Shown here in pieces: positions 51,741 through 61,060 of a DNA stretch of 64,000 nt. The notes under the pieces were generated by a model. That model made no database searches and was not told the DNA's origin. It saw nothing but the letters and a program-made list of their open reading frames with translations. The translations under genes were made by a program, and so were the position numbers. How positions within the stretch are numbered: position 1 is the first letter of the stretch; the number at the start of each line of letters is the position of its first letter. The stretch spans positions 310,001 to 374,000 of the forward strand of contig NZ_SMBO01000005.1 of NCBI RefSeq assembly GCF_004342985.1. The letters run 5' to 3'. The stretch comes from Novosphingobium sp. PhB57. Lineage in GTDB: Bacteria; Pseudomonadota; Alphaproteobacteria; Sphingomonadales; Sphingomonadaceae.

Positions 51741-53491
51741 GTATGTCGATCCGGAAGAAGAGCGGCGGAAAAGGCGAAGGGGCTGTCAGGGCCGGTCAGC
51801 ACCAGCAGGGGATCGCCGTGCGGCGTGAACGGTGCATCACCCAGGCAGGCACGCAGCGAGAGATGTGCCTCGCCGAAGTTCCAGACGGCTTCGATCGCCG
51901 CGCCCTCGCGCCGGACGGCGGCGATGGGCGCCGGGTTCGCCGCCAGCAGCGGCATCACATGAGCGCGGCGCAGGGAGAGCAGTTCGCTCAGGAACCGTTC
52001 GTGCTCCCGCTGCTCCTGGCGCCGCGGACGGCCGATCCGGGAGGCCGCGAACGTCCCGGGCGAGATCGGGTCGGGCACTTCGCCGCCGAACGCCTTGAAC
52101 TGCGCGAATTCCGCGGCACGGCCCTTGCGCACGGCTTCGGCAAGGTCGCCGGTGAAGTCCGCGAAGAACAGGAAAGGCGCATCGGTCAGGAACTCGTCGC
52201 CCATGAAGATCATCGGCACGAAGGGCGCGAGCATGGTCAGCGCACTCGTCACGCGCAGCGCCGTGCGGTCCGCCACCAGTTGGTGCAGCCGCTCGCCCCG
52301 CGCGCGGTTGCCGACCTGGTCGTGATTGCCCAGGAAGTTCACGAAAGCCGTGCGCGGCAGCGCGCCGGAAGGCTCTCCGCGCCGCGTCTTGGCGGCCGGG
52401 CGCTGCTGGCCCTGTTCGACATAGCCGTCACGTAGCGCCGTCTCGATATCGGCCAGCGGATCGACCGCGAAAGGCGCGTAATAGGCCTCGTCCTCGCCGG
52501 TCAGCAGGCAATGGACGGCATGGTGCCAGTCGTCGTTCCAGGTCGCGTCGAAAGGTGCATCCGGCGCGAAATAGCGCGCCAGGTTGCGCTCGTCCTCGGT
52601 AACGAGGTGGATCGGCCGCCCCCAGTCGGCGGCGCGCACCCGCTCTCCCAGTTCGTCAAGGAAGTGCCGGTCGGAATGGTCCTCGATGGCATGGACCGCA
52701 TCGAGCCGCAGCCCGTCGAGCCGATATTCGGTCAGCCAGTAAAGCGCGTTCTCCAGGAAATAGTCGCGCACCGCCGGGGTCTCATAGGCAATGCCCTGCC
52801 CCCAGGGCGAGCTGCGCTCGGCATGGAAGAACGAGGGGCACCAGGCCGACAGGTAATTTCCCGAGGGGCCGAGGTGGTTGTAGACCACGTCCAGCAGCAC
52901 GCCCATGCCCAGCCCATGCGCCGCATCCACGAAGCGCCGGAAATCGTCGGGCGATCCATAGGCATTGTGCGGTGCATAAGGCAGCACCCCGTCGTAGCCC
53001 CAGCCGTGCCGCCCGTCGAACTGCGCCACCGGCAGCAGTTCCACCAGGGTCACGCCCAGATCGCGCAGGCGCGGCAGCGCCCTGGCCGCGGCGGCGAAAG
53101 TGCCTTCCTCGGTGAACGTGCCCAGATGCAGTTCGTAGACCGCCGCTTCGCTCCACGGCAGGCCGTCCCAGTCGTTCTGCCAGTCGAATTCCTGCGGATC
53201 GACCAGCAGCGAGGGCCCATGCACATCGCCTTCCTGCGCCCGCGCCGCCGGGTCGGGATAAGCCGTGCCGTCGACATGGAAGCGATAGCTTTCGCCCGGC
53301 GCCGCGGCGGCCTCTATGCTCCACCAGCCGTCCGCCTCATTCTCCAGCGGGATCAGGCCCGCCGCCAGCGCCACCGAGACGCCTTGCGCGTCGGGCGCCC
53401 AGAGGCTGAAGCACCAGCGGCCGTCGTGAAGCGGCTCCGCGCCCCAGGACTTCGCGAAACGGGCCGAAGCCGGCAGCGGCATGGCGGTCAC
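51737..53491 (-). CDS. treZ: Maltooligosyltrehalose trehalohydrolase
   Basis: This 584-residue GH13 enzyme releases trehalose from maltooligosyltrehalose. An N-terminal CBM48-like domain (FAKSWGAEPLHDGRWCFSLWAPDA) precedes the barrel with YELHLGTFTEEGTF, LLPVAQFDGRHGWGYDGV, LLDVVYNHLGPSGNYL, GLRLDAVHAIEDHSD (nucleophile Asp), HLVTEDERN (acid Glu) and FLGNHDQVGNRARGER. It overlaps both treY and glgX by ATGA, so the three are probably made in fixed ratio. Confidence 0.94.
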   Translation of the reverse strand: MTAMPLPASARFAKSWGAEPLHDGRWCFSLWAPDAQGVSVALAAGLIPLENEADGWWSIEAAAAPGESYRFHVDGTAYPDPAARAQEGDVHGPSLLVDPQEFDWQNDWDGLPWSEAAVYELHLGTFTEEGTFAAAARALPRLRDLGVTLVELLPVAQFDGRHGWGYDGVLPYAPHNAYGSPDDFRRFVDAAHGLGMGVLLDVVYNHLGPSGNYLSAWCPSFFHAERSSPWGQGIAYETPAVRDYFLENALYWLTEYRLDGLRLDAVHAIEDHSDRHFLDELGERVRAADWGRPIHLVTEDERNLARYFAPDAPFDATWNDDWHHAVHCLLTGEDEAYYAPFAVDPLADIETALRDGYVEQGQQRPAAKTRRGEPSGALPRTAFVNFLGNHDQVGNRARGERLHQLVADRTALRVTSALTMLAPFVPMIFMGDEFLTDAPFLFFADFTGDLAEAVRKGRAAEFAQFKAFGGEVPDPISPGTFAASRIGRPRRQEQREHERFLSELLSLRRAHVMPLLAANPAPIAAVRREGAAIEAVWNFGEAHLSLRACLGDAPFTPHGDPLLVLTGPDSPFAFSAALLPDRHT

Positions 53492-55611
53492 TCCGGCGCG
53501 AAGACGCAGACGCTATGGGCGGGAACGATGACGGTCTCGCCTTCCACCGGCTCGGGCTCGAACGCATCGGGCCGCGCGGTATCGAGCACGCGCTGCCACC
53601 GGGCGATGCCGTTGTGGTCCGGCAGGGTGAACGTCACCTCATCGCCCGCATTGAGCACGATGAACAGCGGCCGCTCTCCTTCCACGAAGGCTTCCTGCGC
53701 CGAATAAGTCAGGAAGAAGCCAAGGACGCGCAGTTCCGCCTGCTCCCACAGCTCGCCGTCCATCTCGCGGCCGTCGGGCTGGTGCCAGGCGATCTCGACG
53801 CGGCCGTCCTCGGCCGGTTCGCCGTTCAGGAAATTGTCCTGCGAAAGCACGGGATGATCGCGGCGGAAGCCCACCATGCGGGCCGTGAACGCCAGCAGCG
53901 CGTCGTCCTTGCCCGCCCAGTCGATCCACGCGGTCTCGTTGTCCTGGCAGTAGACGTTGTTGTTGCCGTTCTGGCTGTTGCCGAACTCGTCCCCGGCCAG
54001 GATCATCGGCACGCCCTGGCTCAGCAGCAGGGTCGCCAGCATGGCGCGGCGGCGCGCGGCGCGCGCGGCGTTGATGCCCTCGTCCTCGGTCGGCCCTTCG
54101 GCGCCCATGTCATCGGACAAGTTGTTATCGTGGCCGTCGGCCCCGCCCTCGCCGTTCGCCTCGTTGTGGCGGTCGTTGTAGGAAACGGTGTCCAGCAACG
54201 TGAAGCCGTCATGCGCGGCCAGGAAGTTGACCGAGGAGGTCGCCCCGCGATCGGAGTGGTTGAACTGTTCGGGCGAGCCGATCAGGTGGTTGGCAAGATC
54301 GCCCACCAGCGCCGGATCGCCGCGCCAGAACCCGCGCGCAGTGTCGCGGAACTTGTCGTTCCACTCACGGAACGGATAAGGGAAGCCACCGACCTGGTAG
54401 CCGCCGCTGCCCACGTCCCACGGCTCGGCGATCAGCTTGACGCCCGAAAGGATGGGGTCCTGCCGGATCGCGTCGAAGAAGCCGCCCTCGCGGTCGAAGC
54501 CCAGGGCCTCGCGCCCCAGCGTGGAGGCCAAGTCGAAGCGGAAACCGTCGACGTGCATGGCCTGCACCCAGTAGCGCAGCGAATCGAGCACCATGCGGAT
54601 GACCATCGGATTGGCCACGCTCAGCGTATTGCCGGTGCCGGTCTGGTCGAAGCTGTAGCGCGGGTTTTCGGGCGAGAGAGCGTAGTAGCTGGCGTTGTCC
54701 AGCCCGCGGAAGCAGAGCGTGGGCCCGCGCTCCGAACCTTCGGCGGTGTGGTTGTAGACCACGTCCATGATGACTTCGATGCCGACCTGGTGGAAGCGCT
54801 TCACCATGGCCTTGAACTGGCGGATCGCCACGGAACCGCCACCGGGCTTGCCGCGGATCGGGCCGAGATAGCGCGGCTCTGGCGCGAAGTAGCCCAGCGT
54901 CTGGTAGCCCCAGTAGTTCGACAGGCCCTTGTCCAGCAGAATGCGGTCGTCGAGGAAGAACTGGCAGGGCAGCAGTTCGATCGCCGAGACGCCCAGCTTC
55001 TGCAGGTGGTCGAGGATCGGCGCGCTGACCATGCCGGCATAAGTGCCGCGCAGTTCCTCCGGCACGTCCGGGTGGCTCATGGTCAGGCCGCGGACATGCG
55101 CCTCGTAGACCAGCGTTTCGCCCCAGGGGCGGCGGATCGAATTGTCGCCCTCCCAGTCGAAGTCGGGATCCTGCACCACGCCCTTGACCATGAACGGCGC
55201 GGAATCGCGGCCGTCGAACGTCAGGTCGTCCCCGGTCGAGAGGTCGTAGCCCCAGAGCGCATCGTCCCATTGCAGGCTGCCGGCGATCTCGCGCGCATAA
55301 GGATCGAGCAGCAGCTTGTTGGGATTGAAGCGGTGGCCCTGCTCCGGCTCGTAGCGCCCGTGGGCGCGGTAGCCGTAAAGCTGGCCGGGCTTCACGTCCG
55401 GAAGGTAGCCCGAGAAGATCGAGCCTTCCCGGCTGGGCATTTCCAGCCGGGCGACTTCCTCTTCGCCATCCTCGGAGAAGAGGCAAAGCTCCATGGCTTC
55501 GGCGTTCTCCGAGAAGATCGCGAAATGCGTGCCTTCCCCGGTGAAATCCGCGCCCAGTTCGTGCTGCTGCCGCTCCGGCTTGGCGAAGGCGAAAGGCGTC
55601 TCGGCGGACAT
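53488..55611 (-). CDS. glgX: Glycogen debranching enzyme
   Basis: This 707-residue GH13 isoamylase-type enzyme cuts alpha-1,6 branches of (limit) glycogen to give linear maltodextrin for TreY. A CBM48 region is near the N-terminus (LGADFTGEGTHFAIFSENAEAMELCLF), then LLPCQFFLDDRIL, MDVVYNHTAEGSERGPTLCF, GFRFDLASTLGRE with nucleophile Asp, KLIAEPWDVGSGGYQVGGFP with acid Glu, and NFLAAHDGFTLLDTVSYNDRHNEANGE. It lies 11 bp downstream of glgC and overlaps treZ. Substrate flow glgX to treY to treZ follows gene order. Confidence 0.95.
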   Translation of the reverse strand: MSAETPFAFAKPERQQHELGADFTGEGTHFAIFSENAEAMELCLFSEDGEEEVARLEMPSREGSIFSGYLPDVKPGQLYGYRAHGRYEPEQGHRFNPNKLLLDPYAREIAGSLQWDDALWGYDLSTGDDLTFDGRDSAPFMVKGVVQDPDFDWEGDNSIRRPWGETLVYEAHVRGLTMSHPDVPEELRGTYAGMVSAPILDHLQKLGVSAIELLPCQFFLDDRILLDKGLSNYWGYQTLGYFAPEPRYLGPIRGKPGGGSVAIRQFKAMVKRFHQVGIEVIMDVVYNHTAEGSERGPTLCFRGLDNASYYALSPENPRYSFDQTGTGNTLSVANPMVIRMVLDSLRYWVQAMHVDGFRFDLASTLGREALGFDREGGFFDAIRQDPILSGVKLIAEPWDVGSGGYQVGGFPYPFREWNDKFRDTARGFWRGDPALVGDLANHLIGSPEQFNHSDRGATSSVNFLAAHDGFTLLDTVSYNDRHNEANGEGGADGHDNNLSDDMGAEGPTEDEGINAARAARRRAMLATLLLSQGVPMILAGDEFGNSQNGNNNVYCQDNETAWIDWAGKDDALLAFTARMVGFRRDHPVLSQDNFLNGEPAEDGRVEIAWHQPDGREMDGELWEQAELRVLGFFLTYSAQEAFVEGERPLFIVLNAGDEVTFTLPDHNGIARWQRVLDTARPDAFEPEPVEGETVIVPAHSVCVFAPE

Positions 55612-55622
55612 GGAAGTCCCTT

Positions 55623-56852
55623 TCAGAAGAAGGAGACGGGCATGGCTTCGGCCATGCGGGGACGCTGATCCGGTTTCTGGCCGGTCATCTGACCCGGCTG
55701 CTGGATGGCCTTGATCGGGGCCACCTCATTGGCGCGCCGCCGCCGCGAGGCGAGCCGCTGCAGCGCCCTGGCGGAAATCACGCGGATGCCGCCTTCCGAG
55801 ATGGTGCACCACTTGCCGCTCTCGGCCAGTTCGGCATCGAGATCGAAACCGTCCGGGATCACCGCGTCGGCCAGCACGATGGCGTTCGAGATGGTCACCG
55901 CCCGCCCGATCCGCGCGCCGGGCAGCAGCACGACATTGCGCAAGGTGGACCCGAAGCCGATCGCGCGGCGGTCTCCCACGCCGTGATGGACGGGATGCTC
56001 CACCGGCCAGGCGGGGTCGAGCGCCAGAGACCCGTCCAGCAGGTGGCGCTGCACCGCGTGATAGGCGTCCAGCGTGCCGAGGTCCTGCCACAAGGGCTCG
56101 CGCCCCTGCCTTCCGGGCAGGGCATAGGCATAGGCGGTGCCGCAGGAAACGAGCGCGGGAATGATGTGCTTGCCGAAGTCGAGATCGGCCACGGTGCCCT
56201 CGATCTCCTTCAGCAGGTCGCGCAGCAGCGACCATTCGAAGACGTAGATGCCCATGGAGGCCAGCGCGTGGTCCGGCCGGTCCGGCGCGGCGGGGGCGAT
56301 CACGGGCTTTTCGACGAAGGCGGTGATCCGGTGATCGGCAGCCGCCTTCAGCACGCCGAAGCCCGAGGCCTGGTCACGCGGGACATGGACCACGCCCACG
56401 GTGACTTCGGCCCTGGCGGCGATGTGGCGTTCCACGAAGGGGCGATAGTCCATCTGGTAGAGATGGTCTCCCGCCAGGATCACGACATGGCGCGGCGCGA
56501 CGAGGTCGATCTCGTCGGCGATGCAGGCCACGGCGGCGGCCGTGCCCTCGTAAGGACCGAAATCGGCGCCATCGAGGATCGAGATGGCCGGCTGCGCGGT
56601 TTCGGCCTGCCAGCTGTCCAGAAGGTGGCGGTGAAGCGTATCGGGCTGGTACTGGGTCAGCACCATCGTCTCTCCCAACCGGGAATTGACGACATTGGCC
56701 AGGGTATAGTCGATCAGGCGCCCGTGCGGCCCGATCGGCAGGGCCGGTTTCGCCTCGTGATCGGTCAGGTCGTGGAGACGGCTGCCCCGGCCCCCCGCCA
56801 GGATGATCGACAGCACCGTACCGGCATGACCTTCGATGTTCGCGCTAACCAT
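55623..56852 (-). CDS. glgC: Glucose-1-phosphate adenylyltransferase, divergent
   Basis: This 409-residue enzyme makes ADP-glucose for glycogen. The nucleotidyltransferase core is clear (SIILAGGRGSRLHDLT, PYEGTAAAVACIADEI, VVILAGDHLYQMDYRPFVERH, FGVLKA, FVEKP, LASMGIYVFEW, DLDFGKHIIPAL, LWQDLGTLDAYH), followed by a left-handed helix region (FGSTLRNVVLLPGARIGRAVTISNAIVLADAVI). It is unusual in the activator region: the E. coli LTNKRAKPA is here LTDHEAKPA, so the residues matching Lys39 and Arg40 are His and Glu. The C-terminal tail from about 375 is poorly conserved. It lies between GH130 and glgX in the operon. Confidence 0.9.
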   Translation of the reverse strand: MVSANIEGHAGTVLSIILAGGRGSRLHDLTDHEAKPALPIGPHGRLIDYTLANVVNSRLGETMVLTQYQPDTLHRHLLDSWQAETAQPAISILDGADFGPYEGTAAAVACIADEIDLVAPRHVVILAGDHLYQMDYRPFVERHIAARAEVTVGVVHVPRDQASGFGVLKAAADHRITAFVEKPVIAPAAPDRPDHALASMGIYVFEWSLLRDLLKEIEGTVADLDFGKHIIPALVSCGTAYAYALPGRQGREPLWQDLGTLDAYHAVQRHLLDGSLALDPAWPVEHPVHHGVGDRRAIGFGSTLRNVVLLPGARIGRAVTISNAIVLADAVIPDGFDLDAELAESGKWCTISEGGIRVISARALQRLASRRRRANEVAPIKAIQQPGQMTGQKPDQRPRMAEAMPVSFF

Positions 56853-56938
56853 TCGCCCCTCTTCATCGGAACCGTTCTGCGCTGCCTAAACCGCGAAAAG
56901 AGGGCCGGTTCCGCCGCGCGGCGCTCCGTTCGTCGCAT

Positions 56939-58081
56939 TCATCCCGCCCGGAAACGCGACTTGGGAACATGGGTGATGCGGCAGGCGAGATCGGCCTCGC
57001 CCGAGGCGACGACATAGTGATCGCCCGCGTCCGCGATTCCCGTCGTGAAAACAACGTCGCGCAGGTACATCTGGGCTTCCAGCGGGTGAGTCAGGTCCGG
57101 GTTCGCCTCGATCAGCGGCCGGTCGTCCGTCCGTAATACGCGGGAGGGGTCCTCCCGGTCGAGAATCGACCAGTACGTGCGATAGATGCCGACGATCTCC
57201 TTGGGCTCGACCCCGTGCCAGAGCGTCAGCCAGCCCTCGTCGGTCAGGACCGGCGGCGCGCCGCCGCCCATGCGCGCGGTGGCAACCGTGGCGGCATGGG
57301 GGCGAATGCCGGGGCGGCGGCAGGGCTTCCAGAACAGCCCGTCCGGCGAATGGGCCAGGTTGATCGACGGTCCCGCGCGCCATTCGCTGCCGGGCGGATA
57401 AGCGAAGTAGAGATCGCCCAGCGGCCGCGTCTGCGCCCAGTAATGCCCGCCGATCAGCCCCTCGAAGATCAGCATGTCCTTGTTCTGGTGGTCCAGCACG
57501 ATATCCTCGAACTGCCAGTCCAGCCCGTTCTCCGAACTGTAGAGCGTGGTGGAATGGCGCTCCGGGCTGACCGAGCACGTGGTCATGAGCCAGCCCTCGC
57601 CCACCTTGCTGATCCGCGCGTCCTCCACGCCGTAGCACTGGAGGCTGCTGCGCGGCGCCACGGCGCGGTCGTAATGGACGGCCACCACTTCCAACCCCGC
57701 GGCGTCGAGTTCCACCGGCAAGAGCCAGGACAGCGAGGTCAGGGCCATGACCTTCCAGCCACCGCCCCGCAGCATGAACTTGCGCGGATCGGCGGTGTCG
57801 GCGTGTTCGAGCGGCCAGGCATCCAGCACATAGCGGCCCGGTTCTCCTTCCTCGCCCTCCCAGCGGATGGCGTGGACATGGCCGTCCCGGATCGGATCGC
57901 GCAGCGCCTCGGCCACGCGGACCATCATCAGCAGGTTGCCGCCCGGCAGCCGGGTGAGGCCCGGATTGAAGGCGCCCAGCACGTAAGTCTCGGCATCGAG
58001 ATGGCCCGCCAGCGGCGAGCGCGAGAGGTCGACATCGTCGGGAACGAAGACGAGACGATCTTCGGGAAACGGCTCTGGCAT
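56939..58081 (-). CDS. GH130 beta-mannoside phosphorylase-like protein
   Basis: This 380-residue five-bladed propeller of family GH130 contains enzymes that phosphorolyse beta-1,2- or beta-1,4-mannosides. Key segments are VLGAFNPGLTRLPGGNLLMMVRVAE, QCYGVEDARISKVGEGWLMTTCSVS (catalytic Asp in the ED-x-R motif), ATARMGGGAPPVLTDEGWLTLWHGVE and YRTYWSILDREDPSRVL. ATG at 58081 has AAGGAGG 9 bases upstream, which fixes the start; the longer frame to 58264 is arginine/glycine-rich and non-coding in character. It is first in the glycogen/trehalose operon, 86 bp before glgC. Why a mannoside enzyme is here is unclear; it might instead act on another glycoside. Confidence 0.85.
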   Translation of the reverse strand: MPEPFPEDRLVFVPDDVDLSRSPLAGHLDAETYVLGAFNPGLTRLPGGNLLMMVRVAEALRDPIRDGHVHAIRWEGEEGEPGRYVLDAWPLEHADTADPRKFMLRGGGWKVMALTSLSWLLPVELDAAGLEVVAVHYDRAVAPRSSLQCYGVEDARISKVGEGWLMTTCSVSPERHSTTLYSSENGLDWQFEDIVLDHQNKDMLIFEGLIGGHYWAQTRPLGDLYFAYPPGSEWRAGPSINLAHSPDGLFWKPCRRPGIRPHAATVATARMGGGAPPVLTDEGWLTLWHGVEPKEIVGIYRTYWSILDREDPSRVLRTDDRPLIEANPDLTHPLEAQMYLRDVVFTTGIADAGDHYVVASGEADLACRITHVPKSRFRAG

Positions 58082-58439
58082 CGGCGCGGCCTCCTTGAGG
58101 AAAGATCCCCCTTCGCCGCCAACGCGCGAGCGGGCGCCGGGTGCCCACCGGGCCGGCTCGCGGCGGCGGGGCGGGCGGAGCGGGCGACGGGGGCCGATGT
58201 CGGAGGGCAGCGCCGGCGCTGTCCCCTCCCCCTCGCCCCCCGCGGTTGACGCAGCCCGCCGCACCTCTCTACTCGGGGCGTCGCGCGGCCGGGAACAATC
58301 CCGCCGGCACGATCATTGAACCATCCTGCGCCGAGCCTGCGCCGCACAGGACGCAGGGCGTCGTGGGTCGCCTGGTCGGCCGGATCGCCCCGTCACGCGG
58401 AGCGGCTCGCCGATGCGCTCAGCAGAACGAAGAGTATTG
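58082..58439. other. Divergent intergenic region, GH130 operon / MscS
   Basis: These 358 GC-rich bp must hold promoters for the glycogen/trehalose operon and mscS. The only recognisable signals are the two ribosome sites at its ends and a TTGACG hexamer at 58246 without a credible -10 partner. Open frames crossing it lack coding character. Confidence 0.5.
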
Positions 58440-59654
58440 ATGGCTGCAAGCACCCCCACCCCCGCCGCCTCCACGTCCACAGCCGCTTCGGCTCGGCATG
58501 CTCCCCCTGACGTGCAGGCACAGATCCACGACCTGACCAATGCCACGGTAAACTGGTTCCAGACCTACTGGCTGCAGATCATCATTGCCGGTGCCATCGC
58601 CATCGGCATCGTCACGGCGCTCTACGCGCTGCGGCGGCTGGGCAACCGCCTCTGCCGCCCCGGCCAGTCGCGCGGCGCCTGGCTGACGGTGGTCGGCCGG
58701 GTGGTGACCAAGACCACCAACTACTTCATCGTCATGACCGCCATCAAGGTGGTCGACAACTATGCCCAGACCCCGCCCGCGCTCGACCGGCTGGTGACAT
58801 TCCTGTTCACCATCGCCGCCGTCCTGCAGGGCGCGATCTGGGCGCGCGAGTTCATTCTGGGCACGATCGAGCACAAGACCGCCAGCGAGCACTTCCAGGG
58901 CGAGACGATCATCAATGCCATGGGCCTGATCCGGCTGCTGGTGAGCGTGGTGGTCTTCGCGGTCGCCACGGTGGTCCTGCTGGACAATCTGGGCGTCAAC
59001 GTGACCGGCCTCGTCGCGGGCCTCGGTGTCGGCGGCATCGCCATCGGCCTGGCGGCGCAGGGCATCTTCGCGGATCTGTTCGCGGCGCTGGCGATCATCT
59101 TCGACCGGCCCTTCAGCAAGGGCGACCAGATCAGCTTCGGCAGCAGCACCGGCGTGATCGAGGCGATCGGCCTCAAATCCACCCGCATCCGCGCCTATAC
59201 CGGCGAGTTGCGCATCATTTCCAACAAGAACCTGCTGGACACGGAGATCCTCAACGTCACCAAGCGGGATCACATCCGCCTGCCCTTCACCATCGGCGTC
59301 GCCTACGAGACCCCGGCGGAGACGCTGGAACGGATCCCCGGCATCCTGAGGGAACTGGTGGAGGAAGTCGGCGGCAAGCCCGCGCGCGCCGGATTCGAGA
59401 CGTTCGGCCCCAGCTCGCTCGATTTCGCGCTGCTGGTCGACGTGCCCGGCGCGGACTGGTCGGTGGCGCATCCGCTGCGCGACCGCCTGCTGGTCTCCAT
59501 CATGAAGCGTTTCGCGGCCGAGGGCATCTCCATCCCCTATCCGACGCAGACGACATATACCGCCGCGCCGGACGGACGGCTCATCATGCCTTACGCCGAT
59601 GACCGGGCGCAGGTACCCCAGCGCGCCGAACGCCAGATGAGCCAGCGCGGATAA
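58440..59654 (+). CDS. MscS-family small-conductance mechanosensitive channel
   Basis: This 404-residue inner-membrane protein has five predicted helices: near 40-60, 85-100, 110-130, 155-180 and the pore helix. The pore helix and following beta-domain are typical: NVTGLVAGLGVGGIAIGLAAQGIFADLFAALAIIFDRPFSKGDQI, then GVIEAIGLKSTRIRAYTGELRIISNKNLL. It releases solutes on hypo-osmotic shock. ATG at 58440 follows GAAGAG. Its location opposite the trehalose operon is consistent with an osmotic-stress neighbourhood. A strong bidirectional terminator follows. Confidence 0.92.
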   Translation: MAASTPTPAASTSTAASARHAPPDVQAQIHDLTNATVNWFQTYWLQIIIAGAIAIGIVTALYALRRLGNRLCRPGQSRGAWLTVVGRVVTKTTNYFIVMTAIKVVDNYAQTPPALDRLVTFLFTIAAVLQGAIWAREFILGTIEHKTASEHFQGETIINAMGLIRLLVSVVVFAVATVVLLDNLGVNVTGLVAGLGVGGIAIGLAAQGIFADLFAALAIIFDRPFSKGDQISFGSSTGVIEAIGLKSTRIRAYTGELRIISNKNLLDTEILNVTKRDHIRLPFTIGVAYETPAETLERIPGILRELVEEVGGKPARAGFETFGPSSLDFALLVDVPGADWSVAHPLRDRLLVSIMKRFAAEGISIPYPTQTTYTAAPDGRLIMPYADDRAQVPQRAERQMSQRG

Positions 59655-59675
59655 CCACCCGCTGTCCCCACCACG

Positions 59676-59713
59676 AAAAAGGCCCCGGCCGCTGCTGCGA
59701 CCGGGGCCTTTTT
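59676..59713. terminator. Bidirectional rho-independent terminator
   Basis: A perfect 13-bp stem (AAAAAGGCCCCGG / CCGGGGCCTTTTT) with a 12-base loop sits between convergent mscS and fbp, with T-runs in both directions. Confidence 0.93.
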
Positions 59714-59730
59714 CATGCCTTTGGCGGACT

Positions 59731-60765
59731 TCAGGTGACCGGAGCCGCCTGAAGATCCATTTCCAGCGACAGTTCGCGGACTTTCGCCACTTCCTCGGGA
59801 TCGCCCAGGACCACGCCGATGCGCTGGTGCAGGCCCACGGCCTCGGCATCCAGGATACGCTCGCGTCCATCGGTGGCCGCGCCGCCGGCCTGCTCGATCA
59901 GCATGGCCATCGGGTTGGCTTCATAGAGCAGGCGCAGGCGCGCCTTGCCCGGCTTGGCGTAGTCCGAGGGGTAGAGGAACACGCCGCCCCGCTTGAGGAT
60001 GCGGTGGACGTCGGCCACCATCGAGCCGGTCCAGCGCATGTTGTACTGCCCGGCCAGCGGACCGTCGATGCAGCCCACGCGTTCGTCCACGTAGCGCGAG
60101 ATGCCGGGCGACCACTGGCTGCGGCGCGCCATGTTGATCGCCACTTCGGGGTTGCCCGGGGTGATCCGGAGCGGACCGTCGGTCATGCGCCAGGCGCCCA
60201 CTTCGCGGTCGAGCGTGAATTCGTAGACGCCGTTGCCGATGGTCAGGACCAGCATGGTCTGCGGGCCGTAGATGGCATAGCCGGCGGCAACCTGCTCGCG
60301 GCCGTACTGGAGGAAATCCTCCTCGGTCACTTCACGGCCCGAAGCACCCTCGGGCGCCTTGAACACGGAAAAGATCGTGCCCACCGAGAGATCGACGTCG
60401 ATGTTGCTGGAACCGTCGATGGGATCGTAGAGCAACAGGTATTCGCCCTTAGGGTACCGGCCCGGGATGCGGTGGATCGTCTCCATTTCCTCGGAAGCCA
60501 GGGCCGCCAGGTGGCCGCCCCACTCGTTCGCGTCGACCAGGAGGTCATTGGCGATCACGTCCAGCTTCTTCTGCACTTCGCCCTGGACGTTCTCGGAACC
60601 GAGGCTGCCGAGCACGTCGCCCAGGGCACCCTTGGAGATCGCCTGGGCAATCACCTTGCAGGCGCGGGCCACGGTCTCGATCAGGAGACGCAGTTCGGCG
60701 GGACAGGCGGAATTGGGCTCCCGTTGCTGTTCTATCAGAAAGCGGGTGAGCGTAGTCGGCTTCAT
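59731..60765 (-). CDS. fbp: Class I fructose-1,6-bisphosphatase
   Basis: The 344-residue enzyme hydrolyses fructose-1,6-bisphosphate to fructose-6-phosphate in gluconeogenesis, needed for growth on uronates and organic acids. Class I features are SEEMETIH (metal Glu), LLLYDPIDGSSNIDVDLSVGTIFSVF (metal-binding Asp block), YNMRWTGSMVADVHRILKRGGVFLYP, and RLLYEANPMAMLIEQAGGAATDG. ATG at 60765 follows AGGGA by 8 bases, and the longer frame to 60843 is not supported. It is transcribed alone and shares a terminator with mscS. Confidence 0.95.
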   Translation of the reverse strand: MKPTTLTRFLIEQQREPNSACPAELRLLIETVARACKVIAQAISKGALGDVLGSLGSENVQGEVQKKLDVIANDLLVDANEWGGHLAALASEEMETIHRIPGRYPKGEYLLLYDPIDGSSNIDVDLSVGTIFSVFKAPEGASGREVTEEDFLQYGREQVAAGYAIYGPQTMLVLTIGNGVYEFTLDREVGAWRMTDGPLRITPGNPEVAINMARRSQWSPGISRYVDERVGCIDGPLAGQYNMRWTGSMVADVHRILKRGGVFLYPSDYAKPGKARLRLLYEANPMAMLIEQAGGAATDGRERILDAEAVGLHQRIGVVLGDPEEVAKVRELSLEMDLQAAPVT

Positions 60766-61060
60766 GGTCGGTTCCCTGCCTAGGCGGTCGAAAGGAGGCG
60801 ATGAGGCCGGGGTCGGCCTGAAATCATGTGGCGCGGCGGCCATGCAGCCTCCGGTCCGGCATCCTTAGCCCAAGCGGCCCCGCGCGGCCATCGTCAAACG
60901 CTGGAATGAAGGATTAGAAAGGCGGGACTTTTCGCGCAGGCGATAAACCCATATTTCGAGCAGGTAATCATCGCCGCAGAACGATGTTCTCTTCCTCCCC
61001 GGACGCCGAAGTGGTATCCTGCGCGCAACCGCCAAAGAGCGGTACCGATAGGAGAGCGAT
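60766..61060. other. Intergenic region upstream of fbp
   Basis: These 295 bp lie between the fbp start and the small ORF at 61061. A TATCCT box at 61015-61020, with TTCCTC 17 bases upstream, could be a weak + strand promoter. The minus-strand frame covering part of it has no ribosome site and I do not regard it as a gene. Confidence 0.4.

Noticed and set aside
58246..58274. TTGACG as a promoter for mscS
   Set aside because: Seventeen bases downstream there is only CTACTC, too poor for a -10 box.
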